This document shows, one piece after another, positions 36,131-47,773 of a stretch of DNA of 64,000 bases. The DNA is from Paragordius varius. Its lineage: Eukaryota; Nematomorpha. The first letter of the stretch is position 1. Every line of letters begins with the position of its first letter. The translations under genes were made by a program, and so were the position numbers. Below the pieces are notes generated by a model. That model did not search any database, was not told the origin of the DNA, and worked only from the letters and a program-made list of their open reading frames with translations. The DNA is taken from contig OZ176056.1 in assembly GCA_964247055.1 (NCBI GenBank), positions 7,688,001 to 7,752,000 on the forward strand, in the 5' to 3' direction.

Positions 36131-36665
36131 TTAAACAGAAATATACTATTTGCGCTTAAAGAGTGTCCTTGAACACTTCAAGTTGGTCCTTGAATACTGC
36201 ACGTTGGTCCTTAAAATTTTTAAATTTTTAACCATAATTTTTGCATGTATTTTTTATTATATTATTTTTTAACCTAATTTTTGTTAATTATATATTTATT
36301 CATTTAAAAATAAAATTTTTAATTCAAAAACTTTATCACTTTAACAAAGTTTTTTAAATTTTTCAATAAAATATATAAATAATAACCCAGAAAATTTACA
36401 TATTTTTTAATTTTAAAATCTTATAAATATTTTAAAATAATTTTAAAAAACTAAAAAAGGAATATGGTTTCTCAATTATTAAAAGTTGATATTGATTTAA
36501 AATTTATGTTAAATAATTGAAAATAGCCCAAACGATAAAATAGATGAAGGAAAAAGTATAAAACAAAAAATCAAAGGACCAACTTGAAGTGTTGAAGGAC
36601 CAACTTGAAGGACCAACTTGAAGTGTTCAAGGACACTCTTGAGGTGCAAATGGTATATGTCATAA
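36130..36665. mobile_element. Foldback element with tandem repeats in its arms
   Basis: Left arm about 36147-36220 and right arm about 36573-36650 are inverse, from GCACC/GCGCTTAAAGAGTGTCC to GGACACTCTTGAGGTGC. The arms are built of tandem units containing AAGGACCAACTTGAAG with or without TGTTC; three units are visible at right and two to three at left. The spacer is about 350 bp of AT-rich sequence. A worn unit recurs at 63650-63685. Confidence 0.75.
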
Positions 36666-36934
36666 CATGCCTTTTAACTAATTGTATTTTGAATACGTCT
36701 CAGACGAATAATATATGGAGAAACAGTGATAGCGTATGGACATTTTATTATTTAATATTTACTGGAAACAGCTTGCTAAATTTCAACCAAACTTTATTTT
36801 TTGAAGTCTTTAAGCGCATATTCGAAACCCAATTACACGAGCTTTACCAAAATGCTTTTACATATAAAATATATATTGAAAACAATAGTATATGGCTGTT
36901 GTATATATAGTGTATCGTGATTATAATATTTTAT

Positions 36935-38197
36935 GATAGGAAAATGTATCAGGATTATCATGGTGATTTTGGTTTCGGTAATGCAAAAATTTTTAAAAAA
37001 ATTTGTGGCGCAGTTGATATTATTTTAAATGATGGAAAAGGTAAAAACGCTTTAATTATAAAAAAATTTTTTTTATATATTTTGATAATGCTGAACATTT
37101 CTATCACCTCAGCATTTTGATTAAATATTCATTCATATTCAAATTTATGTTAAATATTCGTTCGTGTTCAAATTCATGTTAATCATAAATTGTTCTTTTA
37201 CAAAAATTGACAAAAGGCTCAACTTCAGCCTTAACACTCTGTATAAGTGTTTTATATGTAAAAACTTTTTTTTTCACGTTTCCATCATGCCCCAAAATAA
37301 CATAAAGCATGCTTCCACAATTATAAAATTTAATTTTTCAACGATTATGCCTTTTTTAAAAAATATTTTTAGTATCAAAATCATATATCTAAAAATATTA
37401 TCGTGTTATCTAGGCATTGTTGCGATTACTTTAGCACTTCATTATTTTTTTCCTAATTTACATAGTATATCCCACAGCTCAATTTTGAATATAAACTACT
37501 TTCAAAGAATGTTCGCATGTATTAGATAATAAAGCCAATATTGATTTACAGTTTTGTGACTTCTAGAGTCTTAATTTGTAGATCCAAATCACAAATGAAA
37601 CGAACAGCTGATATTGAAATCCAAATATATTAAGTTTTAGTTGGAAAAATGCATCCTGAAAGCTTTTTAAAATTAATTATTTATATTTTTACACCATAAT
37701 ACACATCTATTGGCCTAGTACATTATCGATTAAAAAATTATAGAAAAAGGAGACAAAAAGATGATTTTTTCACAATTTTCATTTTTAAATTTTTGTTAAT
37801 GTGCCTTAAAGAAAGCACATTTTTTCGGCTTAATACGTTAAATACACTTTAAGCTATTCAGATTTCAAATGAATCTAGGATATAAAACTACCCCAAAGGT
37901 AATATAGTTATAAGAGAAATCCATATTAAAGAGCGAAAAAAATGGGTCTTTCGGAGCCCACATGCAAAAATTAAAATCAAAAATAATGTTAGTTTATGAT
38001 ATATATTAGGATAATTTTTGGAATGAAACCTTAAGCCATCAAAAAAAAATTATTAAAAAAGATATGCACAACTTTTGCCATTTTATGTAATGGAACTTAC
38101 TTGCAATAACTTTCTTATTTCACTTGTAAGGGCCAAAACTAAAAGTATCATGATAATCCTGATACATATTCCTATAAGAATAATATATTTTATCTAG
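36935..38197 (+). mobile_element. TATTCTGATAG-family MITE carrying a nested repeat
   Basis: Left ATCAGGATTATCATGGTGATTTTGGTTT; right GGGCCAAAACTAAAAG...AATCCTGATACATATTCCTATAAGAATA. The dispersed repeat at 37545-37910 lies inside and accounts for most of the extra length over 26496-27468. The longest frames here (37164-37529) are chance. Confidence 0.65.
37545..37910 (-). repeat. CTGGGGTAGTTTTAT-family repeat, copy 2
   Basis: Reverse complement of 29612-30000, from TACAGTTTTGTGACTT to ATAAAACTACCCCAAAGG. Confidence 0.75.
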
Positions 38198-38799
38198 TTA
38201 TTTTTTATACCGCCCGATTTTGGACACCATCTTTATTCTGGAAGTCCACCCAAAAAATTTGAAGGGCCAAAAGAAATACTTTTCTTTCGGATAGGCCATA
38301 ATAGCGATAAACATTTGATAGCTGTTAACATATTTTCAGATTTTTATACTTCCAATGTATATCAAATAAGGGAGATAAAAAGGAGTTTTAAGGCCCCGAA
38401 TCCGGCTCGTGGGCAGCAACCTGAGCGCAATTGATTTTATCAATTATTTAAGAAAAATTAAATTAATAAATTAATAAAAGGCATTTTTAGAGTTGCATGC
38501 GGCCTGTTGGTTAGATTTCTACTGGTAAAATTATATTTTAAAAGTATGAAATCTGTGCTTAATGGGGAAAACGTATGGGTACATTTAACTTCTATAGCAA
38601 TAATAATTTATTAAATTATACATACATATGCTGGAAGACAAAGCCATTTAATTAATCCCTCAGTTTTATCACACTTAGTATAAAAATAATGGTCATACAA
38701 ATTTTTTTTCCCGAAATCGGATTAAAACACATTTCTGAAACATGTTGGCACGAATGCGCCGAGGCTTAGCCAAAACTGATTCAATCCATATGGTTGCAT

Positions 38800-39320
38800 T
38801 AATTCGAAAAATTTTAAAGTCATTATATATGGTGGCTTAGATGGCCCACCAGTGGTTAATGTAAAAAATGTTGAAAAATAAATTTTTGCTTTTATTAGGG
38901 CATATAAAACCACACTTTTCTTCATAGTAATCTCATAACAAGACCGAAAACTGCTTCAAAGCAAAGCCAATCTCTATTTACATAATGACGCATTTTTTAT
39001 AGAGTGGAGCCCTAACTAGCGGCTATTTTAGAAGGGCTGAACCAAAATATTTTTCCATATACTAATTGATTCTGATTAAATCATATGAATTTATTGTATT
39101 CATGATTATATTTATAGGGGCAAATTTTTTAAGCCACCGGCTAACTTTATATCTATAATATTTGCTATATCCTGTAGGTAAATGAAATCATTTTTGATTT
39201 CTATGGTCTCATAACTTGGCCGAAATGTTGCTTTAATTTTTTTAAACTTGGTTTACTGCGAAAAATGTCATTTTATTGGGTGGAATATTTCAAATAAGTG
39301 GGGCTACTATATTTGAATTC
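38800..39320. repeat. Imperfect tandem duplication, about 270-bp unit
   Basis: CATAGTAATCTCATAACAAG...GACCGAAAACTGCTTCAA near 38925 is repeated as TATGGTCTCATAACTTGGCC...GAAATGTTGCTTTAA near 39205. A preceding TTAGATGGCCCACC/TTAAGCCACCGG pair is also seen. The origin is unknown; the 67-codon - strand frame at 38925-38722 is not supported as a gene. Confidence 0.5.
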
Positions 39321-39567
39321 GTAAAAAATAAAAAAAAATTTTCAAATATAAATGGATGAACACGTTTTCTGTCTCAACGAGAGGATTAGTCTATTACTAT
39401 GCCGTGTGGACCTTAAGTGAATGGCTATTCGAAAAAGGACATTTAATCAGTGCTATAAATGAAAAATACAATTTTTGTTTAAATTGGCCCGCAAGTTTTC
39501 CGAAAGTGATTCAAAAACAATAATACTCATAAAAAATAAAATATGTATAAAATAACCATTTACAAAT

Positions 39568-39741
39568 ATGACCGATCGTCTAGATTTAATCCATACCAAA
39601 AAATTAGCATTTTCAGAAAGTTTAAAATCTATGTTGGAACATATGATAATTATAAAACCTCAAGGCCATACAGTTACTAAAATTCAAACCCTTTGCAGTG
39701 AAAAAAATATTTTAATAGAGCGATTAACGCTTAAAATTTAA
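39568..39741 (+). CDS. Small single-exon ORF, 57 residues, unrecognised
   Basis: ATG to TAA with an in-frame stop just upstream, so the Met is fixed. The product (MTDRLDLIHTKKLAFSESLK ... IERLTLKI) has balanced composition unlike the poly-Ile/Lys/Asn reading of surrounding AT-rich DNA, and the local G+C is higher. No signal peptide, membrane segment or known motif is seen. No plausible splice site extends it. It could be a real small protein or debris of an old element; I cannot tell which. Confidence 0.3.
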   Translation: MTDRLDLIHTKKLAFSESLKSMLEHMIIIKPQGHTVTKIQTLCSEKNILIERLTLKI

Positions 39742-41326
39742 ATTTCATGAGATTTTGTTAAATTAGGACTGAGATCAAACCGTCCAATTTTGGTTCCAAA
39801 ATATTTTCTCTTTAAAAACCCAAAAAATTAGTGTTCGGGAGGAAACATGCCGGGTCGTATGTACAATTTTTTTTAAATCAATTAAAAAACCGATATTTTT
39901 CGTGATATATCTATTTAACATTTGTCACAATAGTAATTTATTGATAGCATCATAGTCTATTATTGATAGATATTATAATTATAGTTTACAATGGGTATTA
40001 CATAAATATTTATAATAGAAACCAAATAAGTATCATTGGATTAAAGATAATGTATATATATTAAAATAGGAGAGGAGATATAATTGAGAGATAAATTTAA
40101 GTGAGAAACGTATCTTTGTAGAGCTGGGTTTTTTCTTTCTTGTAAATATCTAAAAAACAAAAAAATCCCATATTTAACGGGGTTAAAGGTCACTTTTTTT
40201 TAAAAAAAATAAAAAGTGAATGATGGAACAATACATATAATATATATATAGTTTACTCTCTATCGATAAGTATATAATTATAAAGTTGTTTAAATTAGTT
40301 GTTTAAAGTGTTTTTAAGAAATAAAGTCTCTACATAAAATGATTTTCTATGCGGGAGAAAAAATTATAGTAGAGGGGAATTTTGAAAAAAACGTGGTTTA
40401 ATAAAATACCCAAATTGTTACTTAAATATTTACACAATAATATAATAATAAAATAAATACTTTTAAAATAATGTTTAAATAATAATACATAGATAGAGCT
40501 TATATTAAGGTCCGATGTGTGTGTATATATATTTAATAAATTACAATTGATCAGTATCAAAAAGTGGAAAACGAATCTGTGAAATGTACAGTAAAGGTAT
40601 ACGCTGTTAATGGGAATTGGTTCATTTTATAATAAAATGTATCTATCGATTTGATGGGTAAATTTGTCTATCAAAAAATGAGTGTCGCGCTAATAATTAT
40701 CAAAAAAACAGTCAACCAATACTATTAAAATATATATAGAAATGGCTATATACCGGTAATATGTGTTTGGGTATAAACAAAATTAAATATTAAACTTTTT
40801 TTTTGTCATTCCAGGCTAAAACCTCTGCATGGAAGAACAAATCTTCTATCTGTTAAGGACAACAAAAATTGAAAAGTTTTTTAAACAATATAGTAATGGT
40901 ACTAATAATAATGAAAAAAATATTAATACATGGCGATGGTGACCTTGATATATTTTTTGTTTGTACATCTTGTATAATGTTACATTGTTTTTACATACAA
41001 ATATATAAGTGTGATGATTTTTTGTATTATTATTATAATATATGTATAAAGCAAAAAAATTAAGTGGTCAAAATTATTGACTTTAGCGCATATACGCATT
41101 TATACAACAACACAATACGTATGCGGTTTTCGCTTTTATCGTTTTGCAAAGACGTCATTAAGCGACGTTTGTCTCATACGGAAACAATTGATATATTATA
41201 TATCATACGATGAAGGAAATATTTTTTATCGAACGTACGTATAGTTATAGGCTATGATCATGGTGAATACATTTGGTTTAATTCCTTTCCACAAGAAATT
41301 AAACAAAATTTATGCACCAGTTTATC
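39742..41326. other. 3' flank of Mastermind, no gene recognised
   Basis: AT-rich. A good polypyrimidine-CAG acceptor exists at 40813-40814 on the + strand, but no convincing exon pair could be built on it. The 3' untranslated region of Mastermind must run into this stretch from the right; no poly(A) site could be fixed. Confidence 0.45.
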
Positions 41327-44300
41327 TCAAGCACTAAAGAAATCGGCCGTGGCAGCAAAATCATTATATATGTTATAATCCTCCTCACAAGTCGATGTAT
41401 TTAAGAGATGATTATTATTGGAGTTAAAAGTTTGATGCGTTGAATGCGAAAAAGGGACATTGTTTTTCGAGGTATGGCTATTGTGATTAGAAGTAGCCAC
41501 GTTAATTTCATCAGTGCTTGTAGTGCTACCGGCCGAACCTATACCAGAAGTAAAGGAACTTGAAACCGAATTTATTTGAGATGACACGTTTTGGCTATCG
41601 GAAACAATAACTTTATTGTAAGATGAAATGGAGCCTAAGCTCTTCTCAGGACATTTAATTTTGTCTTTGTTTTGTGGAATAAAACTTTTATCATTGTATA
41701 TACCATTAGAGGCATCATAATTATTATTTTGATTATTAAAGTTATTCATATTATAATTGGAGGCATTGGCGCTTAAACCCAAAGAAGCTTTTTGAGTATG
41801 GTTAACGGAGGCATATACCTGATCTATGATATCGTCACCGCCAGAAAAAAGTGCTTCTAAATCGTCGGCAAATTTGCTAATATCCGTTTTGGTTCTTTCC
41901 TTGGAATGCGAACTAAGAGGATTACTAGTTGGATCTAACGTTGATGATATCCATTCATTGTTTTTGTTAACATTGTCCGCTTTTGGATGAAAATTTTGAC
42001 CATTCTCTTTAACACCATTATGATTTTTCTATGATAAAAATATAGATATGCCCATATTAATCCATAAAAAGTAGTAATTTAATCGAAATATAAAATTTTA
42101 TTATAAGAAATTTCTACAAAATAGTAAATATAAAATACTTTAGATCTCTGTAATATGGTCTGATTTCCATCTAATTTTTCCATAGATGGCCTAGTTCCAT
42201 CTGTTTCGTATGTACCCAATTTTGAATTGAAAAATGCATCTTTGGTCCTAACAGTAATATTTGGAATATGTGAATAGTTGGCATTAGGGATAGTGTTATC
42301 CACATTTGGTCTATGTTCAAGCTTTTGCATATGATTATAATAATTTGCTGTATTAAGTTGCGTTTCCATTGTTGTGTGTGGAGACGTTACGGTCGTTGTG
42401 GCTAAGGAAGAAACGCCATTCCTAACTAACATATCCATTTTCACCAAATGATTTTCTTCCAAAAGAGTATCAGTGGTTCCAAAATTGTGTTTCTTAAGTC
42501 CTCCTCCCTTGTGATGAGCATTTAGCGCACAGTTATATGGCGACGGTGTAGATGCAAATTGATTATGTCGTGATAGGTTTTGCTGTGAGGCTTTATGATG
42601 AACCCATGATGTGTTTGAAGAAGTGGAGGTATTAAAATTCTCTGCACGAGGAATTGATTTGGTATTTAGTTTCTTTGAATATGATTCCGATGCGGTTGAG
42701 GAATATGTGTCCATTGATGGATTTATAGAATTTCCGATGCTCACACCTAATATATCCTGGAATACATCTTCCGATGAAATTAAATCTTGAGTTATTTGGT
42801 AAGTGTCTAAGAATGCTTGAATATTGTTACTATTAGTGTTGTTGTTGGACAATGAAACATTGTTACCATAATTACATGTACCAGCTGAAGAATTGACACT
42901 TTGTGTGTTTGATGGCGTGCATAATCCCTGCATGGTTGATGATATGGACCCATTAAATTGTCCGTTTTGATTTGTATTTCGTACATGGCAATTATTGCCG
43001 GGTACGGTATGATTTAAACTATGGTTATTTTGCAACATAGAACGACCATCATTTGAGATAAAAATGTTGGGTTGATCCAACATAGAATGTAATATATTTT
43101 GATGCGCAACTCGAGCAGATGAATTAGGGGTTATGGGGGAGACTTTGCGACGTTTTAGATTAATCTGGTTAGGTAAAATTGGTGGCAAATCGTTAACAGT
43201 CGACGACCGATATACATTATTGCATTCATTGAAGTTAGCCAGGCTTGTATTAATTGAAGTAGATAAGGGTGTGGAGATCATAGAATTCAAGTTAGAATGG
43301 GTATTGTATTTTCGTTTTTTATTGCTGGTAAGACTTTTGAGAGATGTAGTGCTACCTAAATCACCCAATTTTTGATTTTTCAACAACTGACGATACTTTC
43401 TACGGGTTGAAGTTTTAGCCTCAGTAGTAGCAATGATATTTCCGTTCGTATTTGTTTGGGCATTTTGTATAAAACTTTTTAGATGGGTGTCATCTGAATT
43501 TGTATTTTGTCCTACCATATCAATTTTGGAGCTATTTGATAAAACAGTGGAAGATGTAGTTGTATAAAGATGCATAGATGATTTATTCGAATTCAAAAAA
43601 TTATGATGATTTGGGTGATGACTATTATTTGCATTATGCATATTTTGGGTATAAAAATTTGAGGGTGTGCTTTTATTTCCGCTATAGGAAGTTGAGGAAT
43701 GGCAATAAAAACCGCCCATAAATGAACCGGTTTTTGGAGCCATTTCCGATTTTCCCATAAGCGGAGGATACGTTCTTTGATGTGATAATTGCGGTCGTCC
43801 CTGATATTCATACGGTAAATTTTGATTGAGATTATATTCATAGGGGGATGATTTAACATAGTTTGGTAAACTTGATGTATATTGTACGCTATTGTCTGTC
43901 CACAATCCATTTTTAGCACAGGATACGACACTAATATTATGATTATTATTATAGTTTGGTGTGAAATTAACCAAATGCTGAGCAGACGATTGATAAACCC
44001 CATTTGGTTTTGATGTAAAACAAGAACCATTTTTAAAACTATTGTATGGCAGAGATGATGGGGTTGTCATAGAATTATTATACAAGTTATTTGGATTATT
44101 TGTATATAAATCGATATTTGAACTTGAGTGTAGTTCAAGATGACCCATTTTACCCATATTTGTTTTGTTGGGGCTTTCATAAAAACTTTGAATTGGTTGG
44201 TTTTGGTATTGGGTGGATACTGTGGTATTATTATATAAATTTTTAGGGTGATTTGATTCAAGAAAGGTCATATTGCCGCTAGAATTATTTGCTACATAGC

Positions 44301-47300
44301 CATGATCGTATTGTTGATAATTTTTATTGCTATTCACCGATGCCATGTATGTGTGATAAGGATCGGTGCTTGGTTTGTTCACACAATATTGGTTAGATTG
44401 ATTTTGTTGCCCAGTTATTGAGTAATTTTTATTAAAATTAGAGTTAACATAATTATTGTAGGAAATAGTTTCACCCAAAATAGTTTTTTTGGCGGATGTC
44501 ATCGTCACCATTGGGTCCGAGGAATGATGGAAAGAAGAGTATGGAACATTTTTATCCCCCACTAAAACAGAATTTGAAGCGGAATTATAATATTGCACAT
44601 TATTTCCATTTATTTGTGGATTATTAACATTGTTGTAGGGATCATAGTGCATTTTGTTACTATTAGTGTTATTAAAGGGCATTTTATCGTTGTTCAATTT
44701 GAGCGGCGTGTTGTTTGATGTTTTGTCAACAACCATATCATGAAAAACATTTTGTGCGTTAGTGTTTGAATTGATATAAGATTGTGACGTTTTTTCATTA
44801 GGTGTTAACGATGGCTAAATAAAAATTATAATATATAATATTTATATGTATATAATAAAATGATAGATAGGTGATGTAAAAAGCGTTTTGTTTGTCTGTT
44901 TATTTACTTAGGTGAGTCTATCGTTAAATTCGGAGGGTACAAGTAAGTGATAATATCTTTAAAATCAAGACTTTTTCAATAATTAACAATCATATATGTT
45001 TAAATGGCAGATTTCATATGATATACAATTAATTAAGAAGTGAAAAAAATAAAATATAATATACATTTCGTTTACTAATTTTCATAAAACATGAAAAAAA
45101 AATCTTTTTATTTTCATATGAATAATAAGGGAAGAAAAAACTAGTAGCGCAATGCCAGGCTATACGGTTATTATTTAACACAAAATTTTTTATATACTAT
45201 ATAATATTGAAATATTTAATTTTAACCAACAAATACTATTAAATCTAACTTACATATCAGCAGTTCTTTTGCTATTAAAAGAAAAACACGGCCATAGTGC
45301 GTTATAGAAATTTTAAAAATCATCTCATATGTATGATCAGTTATCATCACTTTGTCCGCAATAGATATTATTAAATATGATATGAATTAAAATATAAATA
45401 TTTCTTTAAACAATACTGCGGTATTGCATTATAATAAGTTATGTTTTAGAGAAATTTAAAATTCTCTAAAATTGAAGTGGTTATTATGAGGAATGACTTT
45501 TATATTAGTGTGCGAGTGTATGTCTGAGTACTGGCCTTAGTTAAAATCGATAAAAAAACATACAAAGTTTAAAATAACAACAAATTTATATATATACTGT
45601 TATGCAAAGATCTTTACTAATGACATTTCACCTAAAATAAAAATTATTTTAAAAAACAGTTTATTATCTCAAATCCATGTAGATTATTTAATTCTTATAA
45701 AAAAGGTTTTTAAACTATATGTAATATGGTGGTTCTATTATGCACATCATGAGAAGAGTATACATGTAAAGTAGTAACCAGTTAACAAATCAATAAATTA
45801 ATAATATATACTCTCAATAATAATAATTCTAATAATTATTATTGCTAAATTTATAAAATAAGCGAAGGAGAACAGAACAGAGCACTCTTCTTTTGCTTCA
45901 TCATATTAATTTATACTTTTAAGTAATGAATAAATGATATAAGGATAATATAGAATAAAATCCCTTTTGGTTTATACATATACATGTTTTAAAAAATTTT
46001 AACAACAAAAACCATATTTGTAAATCATAAGGATTATACGATTGTAAAAAATTTAATTTGTAAAAAATATAAAGTTCACTTTCATATTTGTTTTATTCAA
46101 ATATATTTAATTCCTAGAGCATTATAATGAATTGATTTTAAATATTAGTTCCATAAAATTAATTTGGCAAAATATAATTAAATAATGTATAATCAATAAA
46201 TCAACCCAAAAATATGAAAATGGCGCAAATATCAAGTTAATAGAGTTAAAATTAAAACAAACGAATATGTGTTCAAATTTTACTGTCAAAAAACGTGATA
46301 ATCAATTATAACTTTAAATAAAAAATTATAAACACGTGATCGAAGACTATTTTTAAGAATATTAATTTTGGCTGATATACATCAGTAAACAAATAAAAAC
46401 TAACAACCATTTCATATAACAAAAAATGGGTTGAATTAGAATTCGTCAGTATTAATATATCAATTAACGTATATAATTGTCAGATAAATATATCTTGATA
46501 TACATAAAGGGTGCCCCAAAATTTTCTTTATGAATAATAAATAAAACTAGCAAACGTTAAAATAAATTATAAGGTTCATTATTTTTAGTTTAAAAACAAA
46601 AAGTATGCGATATATTATGAAACGTTTCGTCAATGGTTATCGCAGACGAGAGTTTCGTGCATGTTACAGTAAACAGAAATATTTTTGGTTTCAAAAAATC
46701 TTTTGATCGGTGATCAAAAAAACAATTTAAAATGTATGGAAAGTAAGATCTTTAAGGCTAACCAAAAATTTTGGGCGCTCTACAGATATAAAAATTTAAA
46801 AGACCATAACAGCCAATAATATTTCTGTTTAGCATTCATAAGTACGACACAATTAATTGAAATTCGTTTTTTTTCTATATAAACTGTCGGTTTTTTAAGG
46901 GTACTTATAGTGTTTATAAAAAAATGATTATGTTGGGTTTTATTAGTATCTATTGTTATACATACATTTCTCACGTTTAAGCCATAAAACACGGTAGCCC
47001 AACAAATTAATTATTTATATTAACATATTATAAACCAGCTCTTATGAAAAAACGAAATGCGCAATTAATAATCCCCACCAATCTCATAATCTTTGCAAAT
47101 AAATTCAAATAAAATAATAAACCTATAAAAGAAAATGACGTAAAAACTGCACGGAAATGAATGTGAAATGTTTGCGGAGGTGTCGCAAAATTTTACTTTT
47201 ATTCATTTATAACAAAAATCATACATATATATTATAAAATTTTTAAATTATACTGCAAAGTAATGTATGGTGTTTAACAAAATATGGCTCTAATTAAATA

Positions 47301-47704
47301 TTTATAACCATACCTTTAAACGTTAACCTTTTTTTCATTTGTGGACAGACTAAATTAAACACCATACGCTAATGTAAAACAAAATAGAAATTAATGAAGT
47401 CAACACTTTATACAACATTAGTTAGTTAGTGCATATTCTTTCCCACACAATATATTCATCATGCCTGCAAAGAAAAGTATTGATTTTTTTGGATGATATC
47501 AAAAAAAGTTATTGTTTGTTATATGTCCTGGGATTGTGCGACTGACCACTTATTTATTACAAAGCTACAAGTTATCTTAAAGGTTTAATTTAAAAATCTC
47601 ATGATAAATGGTTATTCAGTTAAAACATTTAACATTAACCGAATGCGGGCATATACAATAATAGAACATTATTTACTCTATTAAACTTTTAACTTTATAC
47701 ATGT

Positions 47705-47773
<69 letters not shown>

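Noticed and set aside
37164-37529. A 121-codon + strand frame
   Set aside because: It lies inside the TATTCTGATAG MITE and is made of low-complexity Ile/Phe/Lys/Asn residues.
40540-40860. A possible two-exon small peptide on the + strand (donor at 40597, acceptor at 40814, in phase)
   Set aside because: No start exon or signal peptide, very short exons, and only the acceptor is strong; chance is likely in this composition.
43133-44261. Long frames opposite or overlapping the Asn-rich Mastermind exon
   Set aside because: Shadows of the repetitive AAT/AAC-rich codons of the true frame.
45268-45285. An 18-nt microexon candidate in Mastermind intron 1 (minus strand, TAG acceptor and GTAAGT donor)
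   Set aside because: In the required phase 0 it contains a TGA stop, so it cannot be part of the Mastermind coding sequence.
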